Made by a program: the position numbers and the translations under genes
Notes under the pieces: generated by a model
Database searches by the model: none
What the model saw: the letters and a program-made list of their open reading frames with translations, nothing else
Told to the model about the DNA's origin: nothing
Part shown: positions 1-7,944 of the stretch, piece by piece
How the letters are laid out: each line of letters opens with the position of its first letter
Position numbering within the stretch: position 1 is the first letter of the stretch
DNA from: Olleya sp. YS
GTDB lineage: Bacteria > Bacteroidota > Bacteroidia > Flavobacteriales > Flavobacteriaceae
DNA length: 64,000 bases
Assembly: GCF_029760915.1 (NCBI RefSeq)
Contig: NZ_CP121685.1
Span: 2,939,001-3,003,000 of the forward strand
Reading direction: 5' to 3'

Positions 1-117
1 ATAATTAGAAGGGTTTCGGCTAGTACCATAAACAGTAAACCTTTTATCTGTTAAATACTCACCTATAGATTTGCCTATTCCTGAAGATCCTCCAGTAATT
101 AATACGACTTTGGACAT
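1..117 (-). CDS. Short-chain dehydrogenase/reductase, N-terminal fragment cut by the window edge
   Basis: Only the first 39 codons are visible, reading leftward from an ATG at 117. The translation begins MSKVVLITGGSSGIGKSIGE. TGGSSGIG at residues 8-15 is the glycine-rich nucleotide-binding signature of classical short-chain dehydrogenases. TSRNPSN near residues 32-38 sits where these enzymes choose NADP(H) through an arginine after the second beta strand, which is an inference. The substrate cannot be inferred. The ATG is the first in-frame start after an AT-rich stretch. The gene is transcribed in the same direction as the SRP RNA gene just upstream of it. Confidence 0.85.
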   Translation of the reverse strand, partial: MSKVVLITGGSSGIGKSIGEYLTDKRFTVYGTSRNPSNY

Positions 118-129
118 GTACATTAATTT

Positions 130-151
130 AAAAGTTAAAAGTAAAAAAGTT
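130..151. repeat. Short AAAAGTT/AAAAGTA word tract
   Basis: Three consecutive copies of the word AAAAGT(T/A), the last with one extra A, lie just upstream of the SDR start. The same word forms a longer array at 30643-30684. No gene or RNA is visible between 118 and 225 otherwise. Confidence 0.5.
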
Positions 152-225
152 GAAAGAGTAAAACTAATAACTCACCAAATATCTTGAAGATGCTTCAAAA
201 ATCTAAATTTTGGGTACAAAAAAAA

Positions 226-319
226 GGCAAGCTACCTACATCACACCGCTACGACCGCGTACCTTTGCTTCGTTCCCGACCTGGAGGATTCAGCAGGAGC
301 TGGTTGTGTAGGACTTGCC
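226..319 (-). ncRNA. ffs: Signal recognition particle RNA, small bacterial type (4.5S-like)
   Basis: On the minus strand the 94-nt transcript begins GGCAAGTCC and ends GGTAGCTTGCC, so its two ends pair into a long hairpin. The apical part reads GGTCGGGAACGAAGCA, which matches the universally conserved SRP domain IV core (GGTC, GGAA-type tetraloop, AGCA) that binds Ffh. A run of eight U residues follows the terminal stem and should act as an intrinsic terminator. The RNA works with Ffh and FtsY in co-translational targeting of membrane proteins. The match to the domain IV core fixes the strand. Confidence 0.93.
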
Positions 320-324
320 AGCTG

Positions 325-354
325 CAAAGATACATACTTTTAAATTTTTCACAA
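325..354 (-). promoter_or_regulatory. Promoter of the SRP RNA gene
   Basis: Reading leftward, TTG (354-352) is followed by a 19-nt spacer and then TATCTTTG (332-325). This fits the Bacteroidetes sigma-ABfr consensus TTG-N19-TAnnTTTG. The RNA's first paired base is at 319, five nucleotides after the -7 element, where transcription should start. Confidence 0.78.
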
Positions 355-408
355 TGATTTTTTAAAATGAATTTTAATAAATAACTTGCTCTCAAATAAG
401 TTTACAAC

Positions 409-1446
409 ATGAAAGTATTTAAACACCTCACCATCATATTTTTAGCACTAGTGCTTGTGTCTTGCGGAGCAAATTTAGAACAGCAAAAAAAGAGTTTTTC
501 TATAACAACTAATGCTAAAAACGGAACGATTAGTATCGACAAAACACTAGAATTGGCTCTTAAAAATCCTAAAAATCTTGACGTCTCTTCTATTGTTTAT
601 GAATTGGATGGTAAAACTATTAATACTAAACAACCACTTTCTGATTTTAAATTAGGCGAGCACAATTTAAAAGCAACCATTAATTTTAACGGAGAAACTG
701 CAATTGTTAACCAGCAATTAACCCTATTAAATGATAAAGACCCAAAAATACTGTCTTTAGAAATTGTGAATGTGTTTCCTCATGACAAGACGTCTTTCAC
801 ACAAGGTTTAGAGTTTCATAAAGGTGTTTTGTATGAAAGTACTGGGCAACGAGGCGAATCTAAAATTAGAAAAATAGACTACAAAACGGGAGACGTTATT
901 GCAGAAGTTGCGATTCCAGACAATTATTTTGGAGAAGGTATGACTGTGCTTAACAATACCATTTACCACTTGACTTGGCAAGCTAAAAAAGGATTTACTT
1001 ATGATGCTGAAACTTTAGAGAAAAAAGGAAGCTTTAATTACGGAAAAAGTCAAGAAGGTTGGGGTTTTGCAAATGATGGTAACAAATTATATAAAAGTGA
1101 TGGTACCAGTTTAATATGGACCTTAAATCCAGATACTTTAACTGAAGAGGATTATATCCAAGTGTATTCTACCAAAGGAAAAATTGGGCGTTTAAATGAA
1201 ATTGAATGGGCTAACAACAAATTATATGCTAATATTTGGGAAAAAAACGGAATAGCAATTATAAATCCTAAAAATGGAGCTGAAGAAGCAGTTATTAACT
1301 GCATTCCACTAACGAAACAAATTTCTAATTTTTCTTTAAACGAAAATTGCCTTAACGGAATTGCTTACAATCCAGACACGCAGACGTTTTTCTTAACAGG
1401 AAAACGTTGGGACAAATTGTTTGAGGTTAAGATTGTTGAAAATTAG
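409..1446 (+). CDS. Glutaminyl-peptide cyclotransferase (glutamine cyclotransferase family), lipoprotein
   Basis: The 345-residue protein starts with a lipoprotein signal peptide, with lipobox LVSC and Cys19 as the lipidation site. Residues about 25-115 look like an Ig-type beta domain. From about residue 118 it carries the glutamine cyclotransferase propeller, with the signature FPHDKTSFTQGLEF followed by YESTGQRGESKIRKID. The family, known from plant latex, converts N-terminal glutamine into pyroglutamate and releases ammonia. In Bacteroidetes this activity probably protects exported proteins whose mature N terminus is Gln, which is inference. The extra N-terminal Ig-like domain distinguishes it from minimal family members. 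It reads away from the SRP RNA gene and is followed 88 bp later by another envelope gene. Confidence 0.88.
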   Translation: MKVFKHLTIIFLALVLVSCGANLEQQKKSFSITTNAKNGTISIDKTLELALKNPKNLDVSSIVYELDGKTINTKQPLSDFKLGEHNLKATINFNGETAIVNQQLTLLNDKDPKILSLEIVNVFPHDKTSFTQGLEFHKGVLYESTGQRGESKIRKIDYKTGDVIAEVAIPDNYFGEGMTVLNNTIYHLTWQAKKGFTYDAETLEKKGSFNYGKSQEGWGFANDGNKLYKSDGTSLIWTLNPDTLTEEDYIQVYSTKGKIGRLNEIEWANNKLYANIWEKNGIAIINPKNGAEEAVINCIPLTKQISNFSLNENCLNGIAYNPDTQTFFLTGKRWDKLFEVKIVEN

Positions 1447-1534
1447 TATTCACTCACCCAAAAGTACCATACACTCATTACAGGTTTTAAAACTCTTATA
1501 TCTTTTAGTTATTTGATGTAATAATCAAACCACC

Positions 1535-2581
1535 ATGAGAACTGAAATTAGAGTAACCATTCCAGAACCTTGTCATGAAGACTGGAACACCATGACACCA
1601 AAAGACCGAGGTCGTTATTGCAAAGTTTGCGAAAAAACAGTCGTAGATTTCACTAATAAAACAGATGAGTACATCGTTAAAACCTATGAAAAAGAAGGAA
1701 AACTGTGTGGTCGTTTTAAACAACAACAATTAGATAGACCTTTAGCATACAGCAGAAAAGATAGTACTAATTATTTAGCAGTTGCTAGCACAGCTGTACT
1801 TGCCTACTTGTCTTTTGGTAATACTAATGCTTACGCACAACAAGAACCAAAAACAGATACGACTTCTGTAAATACAACAAATCACATTAAAGGAAAAATT
1901 GCACAATCTATATTAAAAACTAAGATCATTTCTGGACGTGTCATTGGTAATAATAACAAACCGTTACCAAATGTTTTAATATCAGAAAAGGGTACTAACA
2001 ACTTTACTAAAACTAATGTTGAAGGACATTATACCATAAAGGTTAGCAATACTTCCGTACTAGTTTTTTCTCATGAAAGCTATCAAAATTTTGAAATTTT
2101 AGTAGAAAACAATAACTATATTTCTATTGAAATGGTTGAAAAAACAGAAATTAAAGATTCCGACAACACCATTACCATTTCTGGAGTTATAACAGATGAA
2201 AACAATTTACCATTACCAACTGCTAATATTGTAATAAAAGGGACAAACAAAGGAACATCAACCGATTTTGATGGTAATTATTCATTAGAGGTTAACAAAA
2301 ATGATGTATTAACCGCTAGTTATATTGGATATGAAAGTAAAGATTATGTAATTAAAGATAACACATTAGTAAATATTAAACTTGATCCAGATTATTATTA
2401 TGATGAAGTTATTGTTGGTGGTGCTTTCACTGTAAATCGACATTATAGAAAAACAAAAGAAGAAAGGTTAGAAATAAGACGCTTAAAGAAAATAAATAAA
2501 GAGAAAAATAGAGAAAAACGCCAAAAAGCTAAAGCTGAAAGAAAATGCAAACGTCTAGAAAGACGTGCAAATAAAAGTTAA
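1535..2581 (+). CDS. Membrane-anchored protein with a Cys-rich N-terminal domain and two carboxypeptidase-regulatory-like domains
   Basis: The 348-residue product has no N-terminal signal peptide. Its first 75 residues form a small domain with Cys13 and a Cys29-x2-Cys32 pair, so it may bind metal. One hydrophobic stretch at about 82-103, ending AYAQQ, resembles an internal signal or single membrane anchor. Two copies of a CarboxypepD_reg-like beta sandwich follow, at about 130-200 and 225-290. Each starts ISG-V and holds a (D/E)G-Y motif, as in the plug-proximal domains of TonB receptors. The tail of about 40 residues is strongly basic and probably helical. The order suggests a cytoplasmic sensor-like head with a periplasmic beta-sandwich part. 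The function is unknown. The next gene shares the regulatory-like fold and follows 90 bp downstream. Confidence 0.75.
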   Translation: MRTEIRVTIPEPCHEDWNTMTPKDRGRYCKVCEKTVVDFTNKTDEYIVKTYEKEGKLCGRFKQQQLDRPLAYSRKDSTNYLAVASTAVLAYLSFGNTNAYAQQEPKTDTTSVNTTNHIKGKIAQSILKTKIISGRVIGNNNKPLPNVLISEKGTNNFTKTNVEGHYTIKVSNTSVLVFSHESYQNFEILVENNNYISIEMVEKTEIKDSDNTITISGVITDENNLPLPTANIVIKGTNKGTSTDFDGNYSLEVNKNDVLTASYIGYESKDYVIKDNTLVNIKLDPDYYYDEVIVGGAFTVNRHYRKTKEERLEIRRLKKINKEKNREKRQKAKAERKCKRLERRANKS

Positions 2582-2640
2582 CAGTTCTTAAATGCGTTGT
2601 TAAAGTCTCTTAATTTTAATGCTTGATTAGTCGTTAATTC

Positions 2641-2648
2641 TATTTTTG
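2641..2648 (+). promoter_or_regulatory. Candidate -7 element TATTTTTG
   Basis: TATTTTTG matches the Bacteroidetes TAnnTTTG element 23 bp before the TTG start at 2672. A TTG at 2623-2625 lies upstream at a rather short 15-nt spacing, so the -33 part is weak. Confidence 0.4.
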
Positions 2649-2671
2649 GATAGACAACAACTAATCAACTT

Positions 2672-3436
2672 TTGAAAACGTTACTATACTTAATTTTCTT
2701 TCTTGTTGTATTCACAGCATCTTCACAAACTATTAGTGGTATAGTGTACGACTCCATTTCTACAGTAGAAAACATTAAAATTGAAAATTTAGCGAATAAT
2801 AAAATAACTGCGTCTAATGCAAATGGCGAGTTCTCTATTGGCGGAAAAGTAAATGATACTCTTAAAATAAGTTCATTATTTTATCATGAACAAATAATAG
2901 TGGTTAAAGAAATTCACGTTTCAGAATCAATTGTGATTGACCTAAAAAAAATAACCAATACTTTAGAAGAAGTACAATTAATTAATGCTTATAAAGAACA
3001 ATTAGCAGATATAGAAGTTGTTGAAGTAACACTTAAAAATCAAATATTAGAAGACATTAAAAATAACCCTCATTTATACTCTAGAGGAAGTTCAAGTGCT
3101 GATCTTAATATTAAAGCATTATTAGGCTTAGTTTTTAACCTTTTCAAAAACAAAGATAAATATGAAGAAAAGCCATTTGTTGCTATAGATTATTATGCTT
3201 TAGAAACTTTATTTACTACATCTGCGATATTCACAAATGATTTTCTTAATAACACTCTTAGAATAGACAAGAACTATAAACACTTATTTTTAGAATATGT
3301 AGTCGAGCAGAATTTAAATAGTGAATTACTTGAAAAATCCCATGAGATTTATCTTATTGAAAACCTTATTGCTTTGAGTAAAGACTTTAATAAAATTGTA
3401 GATGATTTAAAAAAAGACCTTTTAAAGAAGAATTAA
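2672..3436 (+). CDS. Secreted carboxypeptidase-regulatory-like domain protein
   Basis: The 254-residue protein begins at a TTG codon that is the first residue of a clear signal peptide (MKTLLYLIFFLVVFTASSQ). No in-frame ATG lies in the signal peptide, so TTG is the best start. Residues about 20-95 form a degenerate CarboxypepD_reg-like domain (TISGIVYDSISTVENIKI, then ANGEFSI). The rest is helical and charged, with no recognised catalytic motif. Periplasmic or outer-membrane-associated proteins of this type are numerous in Flavobacteriia, and their exact roles are mostly unknown. A candidate promoter precedes it, so it need not be co-transcribed with the gene at 1535. Confidence 0.7.
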   Translation: MKTLLYLIFFLVVFTASSQTISGIVYDSISTVENIKIENLANNKITASNANGEFSIGGKVNDTLKISSLFYHEQIIVVKEIHVSESIVIDLKKITNTLEEVQLINAYKEQLADIEVVEVTLKNQILEDIKNNPHLYSRGSSSADLNIKALLGLVFNLFKNKDKYEEKPFVAIDYYALETLFTTSAIFTNDFLNNTLRIDKNYKHLFLEYVVEQNLNSELLEKSHEIYLIENLIALSKDFNKIVDDLKKDLLKKN

Positions 3437-3504
3437 ACCTTATAGATACTAAATCATTAATTCAAAAGTTATATTTTAGTCAACCAAAGTTACAATTACA
3501 ATTT

Positions 3505-5067
3505 ATGAAGCGTACGCTATATTTAATCTGCTGTATTGGTTTTATTTTGTTATGGAGTTCTTGTCGTAAGGATTTTGAATTTCAAGCAAGCACCGGAAAC
3601 CTTGGTTTCTCTAAAGACACAGTCTATTTAGATACCATTTTTGCTAACATTGGCTCTAGCACCTATAATTTAAAAGTATATAATTCTAGTGATGAAGATA
3701 TCGCTATCCCTTCTGTTAGATTAGAAAATGGTGATAATTCTGGTTACCGATTAAATGTAGATGGACAAGCTGGTAAAAGCTTTGATAACGTCCAATTATT
3801 AGCCAAAGACAGTCTGTTTATTTTTATAGAAACCACTTTTAATACTAACACAGAGCCATTACTTAGTAATGAGTTTTTATACACAGATAAAATATTATTT
3901 GATACTGGCGAAAACCAGCAAGATGTAGATTTAGTCACCTTAGTTAAAGATGCAACCTTTATCTATCCTGACAGAGATAATACCACAGGAATTGTTGAAA
4001 CACTAACACTAACCATAGATGGTCAACAAGTAGAAACTGAAATACAAGGTCGCGAATTACTTCCTGAAGAGTTAACCTTTACTAATGAAAAACCTTATAT
4101 TATTTATGGTTACGCAGCAGTACCAACTGGTGAAACCTTAATTATAAATGCTGGAGCACGTGTGCATTTTCATGCTAATTCTGGATTGTTAGTTAGTGAA
4201 GGTGCTACTCTAAATATAAATGGTGCTTTAAGTAACGATGAAGAATTATTAGAAAACGAAGTTATTTTTGAAGGCGACCGTCTAGAGCCTTTATTTAGTG
4301 ATGTACCTGGACAATGGGGAACCATTTGGCTATTTGAAAATAGTATAAACAATACTATTAATTATGCGACTATTAAAAATGCAACAGTCGGAATTTTATC
4401 AGATGGTAATGCAGATGCTGCACAAGACAAATTAACCATTACCAATTCTCAAATTTATAATGTGAGTACGTTTGGTATTTTAGGTAGAAACACGTCTATA
4501 ACTGCAGAAAACATTGTACTAAACAATGCTGGACAGTCTAGTTTTGGTGCAACATTTGGTGGAAAATATAACGTCACACACTCTACCATTGCTAATTATT
4601 GGGATAGTAGTTTTAGACAATTTCCAGCGTTATTAATTAATAACTTTGTGACAGATGCAGATAATAACGCGTTTATTACAGAATTAACAGAAGCCAATTT
4701 TAACAACTGTATTATTTACGGAAATGACAATCCAGAGTTATTAATCGACGAGCTTCAGGATGAAACCTCTCCAATCCCATTCAACTTTAAATTTACTAAT
4801 TGTTTATTACGTTTTGAGGATGGTAGCAACTTTTTTAATAGTGACAACTATAATTTTGAAGACACGACACATTATGAAAATATGATTTTTAATCAAGATC
4901 CTAATTTTAGAAATGCATTTGAAAATGATTTAATTATTGGTGATGATTCTGCTGCAAACGGACAAGGTAATACCACATTTGCTAACCAAGTACCAACAGA
5001 TATTTTAGGTGTTAACAGAACTGCAAGTCCAGATTTAGGTGCTTATCAGCATATTACTTTTGAGTAA
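3505..5067 (+). CDS. Right-handed beta-helix lipoprotein (choice-of-anchor-Q-like end)
   Basis: This 520-residue lipoprotein has a signal peptide ending WSSC with Cys20 as the lipid site. Residues about 25-150 form a beta-rich N-terminal domain. From about 215 to 460 there are short repeating strands rich in Asn and Ile (NNTINYATIKNATVGI, then LTITNSQIYNVSTFGI), typical of parallel beta-helix proteins. The C terminus LGVNRTASPDLGAYQ resembles the closing motif of choice-of-anchor Q proteins. No catalytic residues can be assigned, so it may bind surface polysaccharide or be structural. It ends before a strong two-way terminator that separates it from glyA. Confidence 0.75.
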   Translation: MKRTLYLICCIGFILLWSSCRKDFEFQASTGNLGFSKDTVYLDTIFANIGSSTYNLKVYNSSDEDIAIPSVRLENGDNSGYRLNVDGQAGKSFDNVQLLAKDSLFIFIETTFNTNTEPLLSNEFLYTDKILFDTGENQQDVDLVTLVKDATFIYPDRDNTTGIVETLTLTIDGQQVETEIQGRELLPEELTFTNEKPYIIYGYAAVPTGETLIINAGARVHFHANSGLLVSEGATLNINGALSNDEELLENEVIFEGDRLEPLFSDVPGQWGTIWLFENSINNTINYATIKNATVGILSDGNADAAQDKLTITNSQIYNVSTFGILGRNTSITAENIVLNNAGQSSFGATFGGKYNVTHSTIANYWDSSFRQFPALLINNFVTDADNNAFITELTEANFNNCIIYGNDNPELLIDELQDETSPIPFNFKFTNCLLRFEDGSNFFNSDNYNFEDTTHYENMIFNQDPNFRNAFENDLIIGDDSAANGQGNTTFANQVPTDILGVNRTASPDLGAYQHITFE

Positions 5068-5085
5068 GAATATTAATATGATAAA

Positions 5086-5120
5086 ACAAAAAAAAACCAG
5101 CTTAAAAGCTGGCTTTTTTT
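5086..5120. terminator. Bidirectional intrinsic terminator between the beta-helix lipoprotein and glyA
   Basis: CCAGCTT/AAGCTGG pairs at 5097-5112. An A tract lies on the left and a run of seven T on the right (5114-5120), so it can stop transcription from both converging genes. Confidence 0.85.
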
Positions 5121-5134
5121 CCGCGAAAGCGAAA
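5119..5134 (+). repeat. Dispersed GC-rich motif TTCCGCGAAAGCGAAA, copy 1
   Basis: The motif directly follows the terminator T tract. Fourteen bases from 5118 (TTTCCGCGAAAGCG) recur exactly on the minus strand at 60893-60906 inside prmC. A 14/16 match lies at 14204-14219 (minus). Its function is unknown. Confidence 0.55.
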
Positions 5135-5148
5135 TATTAATTTCTATT

Positions 5149-6423
5149 TTATGCACTAAAAAGAGGTAACTCACTCATCATAGCGTTAACTTTAACTGCT
5201 ATCTGGTCAAGCACAGCTTCATTTTCATGGTTTTGTATAACTTGATCTATTAACTCTACTATTGCCTCCATTTCGTTTTCTTTTAAACCTCTTGTTGTAA
5301 TAGCTGCAGTACCTACTCTAATTCCAGAAGTTACAAAAGGCGACTTATCGTCAAAAGGCACCATGTTTTTATTAACGGTTATATCTGCTTTTACTAAAGC
5401 TTTTTCGGCATCTTTACCAGTAATATTTTTGTTACGTAAGTCAATTAACATCATATGGTTGTCTGTACCTCCAGAGATAATTTTATAATCACGCTTTACA
5501 AAAGCTTCTGCCATAGCTGCTGCATTTTTCTTGACTTGTAGCATATAATGCATAAATGGCTCTGTTAATGCTTCTCCAAAAGCTATAGCTTTTGCAGCAA
5601 TAATATGTTCTAACGGTCCACCTTGGTTTCCTGGGAATACTCCAGAATCTAAAAGTGAGGACATCATTCTTAAATTTCCGTTTTTAAGCTTTAGTCCAAA
5701 TGGGTTTTCAAAGTCTTTACCCATTAATATCAATCCTCCTCTTGGTCCACGTAATGTTTTATGTGTAGTTGTTGTTACTATATGACAATGCGGAATCGGA
5801 TCGTTTAAAATACCTTTTGCAATTAATCCTGAAGGATGAGAAATATCTGCTAATAACAATGCACCAACACTATCTGCAATTGCTCTAAAACGTTTAAAAT
5901 CTATATCTCTAGAATAAGCAGATGCACCAGCAATAATCAATTGTGGCTTTTCTTTTGTAGCAATCTCTTGAATTTTGTCATAATTTAAAATACCTGTTGC
6001 CTCTTCTACTCCGTAAAACACAGGATTATATAATTTTCCTGAAAAATTAACAGGAGACCCATGGGTTAAATGTCCACCATGTGACAAATCAAAACCTAAA
6101 ATTTTGTCACCAGGTTTTAATACTGCATGATATACGGCTGTATTAGCTTGACTTCCAGAGTGAGGCTGCACGTTAGCATATTCGGCTCCAAACAACGTTT
6201 TTGCTCTGTCAATTGCAATTTGCTCGACTTCATCTACCACTTCACAACCACCATAATAACGCTTTCCAGGATAGCCTTCAGCATATTTATTGGTTAATAC
6301 AGATCCTGCAGCTTCCATAACTTGGTCACTTACAAAGTTTTCTGATGCTATCAATTCTATTCCGTGTAATTGTCGCTCTTTTTCGGCTTGAATAAGTTCA
6401 AAAATCTGTTCGTCGCGTTGCAT
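5149..6423 (-). CDS. glyA: Serine hydroxymethyltransferase
   Basis: This PLP enzyme interconverts serine and glycine while transferring a one-carbon unit to tetrahydrofolate. At 424 residues it has the normal bacterial length. The cofactor lysine is Lys222 in [14 protein letters not shown]. Other family blocks are present: [36 protein letters not shown] and FPGNQGGP. It is cytoplasmic and central to glycine, thymidylate and purine synthesis. It is a single-gene unit facing the beta-helix lipoprotein, with a shared terminator downstream and a candidate promoter at 6449-6456. Confidence 0.97.
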   Translation of the reverse strand: MQRDEQIFELIQAEKERQLHGIELIASENFVSDQVMEAAGSVLTNKYAEGYPGKRYYGGCEVVDEVEQIAIDRAKTLFGAEYANVQPHSGSQANTAVYHAVLKPGDKILGFDLSHGGHLTHGSPVNFSGKLYNPVFYGVEEATGILNYDKIQEIATKEKPQLIIAGASAYSRDIDFKRFRAIADSVGALLLADISHPSGLIAKGILNDPIPHCHIVTTTTHKTLRGPRGGLILMGKDFENPFGLKLKNGNLRMMSSLLDSGVFPGNQGGPLEHIIAAKAIAFGEALTEPFMHYMLQVKKNAAAMAEAFVKRDYKIISGGTDNHMMLIDLRNKNITGKDAEKALVKADITVNKNMVPFDDKSPFVTSGIRVGTAAITTRGLKENEMEAIVELIDQVIQNHENEAVLDQIAVKVNAMMSELPLFSA

Positions 6424-6448
6424 ATTGTAATTAGAGTTAAATTTTTAT

Positions 6449-6456
6449 CAAAAATA
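6449..6456 (-). promoter_or_regulatory. Candidate -7 element of glyA (TATTTTTG)
   Basis: On the minus strand TATTTTTG matches TAnnTTTG 26 bp upstream of the glyA ATG. No convincing TTG lies at the -33 position, so support is the -7 element alone. Confidence 0.4.
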
Positions 6457-6533
6457 AGAAATACTACTCTTAAATAATTCAAAAAACATATATTTACTTA
6501 TAATTTATAAACAACAAATTAACATACCTCAAT

Positions 6534-7826
6534 ATGCCATTATCCGCAAATAATCCAGATAGAAAGTCTTGGCTTCACGTCGATAAAAATTCAGATTTCC
6601 CTATTCAAAATATACCTTTTGGTGTGTTTTTAACAAGAGATGATATTATTACCATCGGAACTCGTATTGGTGATACAGCAATAGATTTGGGTGCTTTGCA
6701 TCAGTTAGGTTATTTTGAGGGGATTCCGTTAACCGACGATATCTTTCTTCAAGATACACTAAACGATTTTATTGCAGATGGACGTAAAACGTGGCGTTTG
6801 GTAAGAAATAGAATTGCTGAAATATTTGATGCTGATAATAATTCATTGAAAAATAATGTTAAGCATAAAGAAATTGTGCTATTTAGATTAGATGAAATTG
6901 AAATGCAATTACCAGTTCAGATTGGTGATTATACCGATTTTTACTCTAGTATAGAACATGCGACCAATGTAGGAACTATGTTTAGAGATCCAGATAATGC
7001 GCTTTTACCTAATTGGTTACATATTCCAGTGGGTTATCATGGAAGAAGTAGTTCTATAATTCCGTCTGGAATACCTGTGCACAGACCTCAAGGTCAAACA
7101 TTACCAGCTGGAGCTTCAGAGCCTGTTTTTGGACCAAGTAAATTAGTGGATTTTGAATTAGAAATGGCGTTTATCACCACAGATGCTAATGATTTAGGCG
7201 AACCAATACCTGTAGATGAAGCAGAAGAATACATCTTTGGGTTGGTACTATTTAACGATTGGTCTGCACGTGATATCCAAAAGTGGGAATACGTTCCTTT
7301 AGGACCGTTTTTAGCCAAAAACTTTGCGTCATCAATTTCTCCTTGGATAGTAACCTTAGATGCGTTACAACCGTTTAAAACAGACAGTCCAAAACCACTT
7401 AAAAAGCTATTACCATACTTACAACAAAACGGTAAAAAAAGTTACGATATAAACTTAGAAGTAGCCATTCAGCCAGAAAAAGCAAAGGAAACTGTTGTGA
7501 CCAAGTCCAACTTTAAATATATGTATTGGAGCATGTCGCAACAATTGGCGCATCATACCGTAAATGGATGTCCAGTAAATTCTGGAGATATGATGGGAAG
7601 TGGTACTATTTCTGGACCAACTCCAGACAGTTATGGATCAATGTTAGAACTATCATGGAGAGGTGAAAAACCTATTAAAATGAAAGATGGCTCTGTGCGT
7701 AAATTTATCAACGATAACGATACTGTTATTATGAGAGGGTATTGCGAAAAAGAAGGCACCAGAATTGGCTTTGGAGAAGTTAAAACAAAACTGTTACCCA
7801 TTTTTGAGCCTAAAAAGAATAAATAA
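6534..7826 (+). CDS. fahA: Fumarylacetoacetase
   Basis: The enzyme hydrolyses 4-fumarylacetoacetate to fumarate and acetoacetate, the last step of tyrosine/homogentisate breakdown. The 430-residue length fits the eukaryote-like FAH family. An N-terminal SH3-like part (NIPFGVFLTRDDIITIGTRI) precedes the catalytic part. The latter has DYTDFYSSIEHATNVGTMFR, the GYHGRSSSI block, LVDFELEMAF with metal-binding acids, and NDWSARDIQKWEYVPLGPF. The other pathway genes are not in the window. A strong hairpin terminator lies 24 bp after the stop, so it appears monocistronic. Confidence 0.95.
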   Translation: MPLSANNPDRKSWLHVDKNSDFPIQNIPFGVFLTRDDIITIGTRIGDTAIDLGALHQLGYFEGIPLTDDIFLQDTLNDFIADGRKTWRLVRNRIAEIFDADNNSLKNNVKHKEIVLFRLDEIEMQLPVQIGDYTDFYSSIEHATNVGTMFRDPDNALLPNWLHIPVGYHGRSSSIIPSGIPVHRPQGQTLPAGASEPVFGPSKLVDFELEMAFITTDANDLGEPIPVDEAEEYIFGLVLFNDWSARDIQKWEYVPLGPFLAKNFASSISPWIVTLDALQPFKTDSPKPLKKLLPYLQQNGKKSYDINLEVAIQPEKAKETVVTKSNFKYMYWSMSQQLAHHTVNGCPVNSGDMMGSGTISGPTPDSYGSMLELSWRGEKPIKMKDGSVRKFINDNDTVIMRGYCEKEGTRIGFGEVKTKLLPIFEPKKNK

Positions 7827-7850
7827 TAACTTACTATAAGTCAAAAACTT

Positions 7851-7882
7851 AACCCTTAAATTATATAATTTAAGGGTTTTTT
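7851..7882 (+). terminator. Intrinsic terminator after fahA
   Basis: A 12-bp perfect stem AACCCTTAAATT/AATTTAAGGGTT with a 4-nt loop runs into a T tract. A start at 7891 for the next gene would lie right behind it, which supports the internal ATG at 7945. Confidence 0.88.
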
Positions 7883-7944
7883 ATTATCGTTTGGCACGCA
7901 TATTGAATTTCTATTATAATAGAAACCAATTAAATCCAAAAAAG

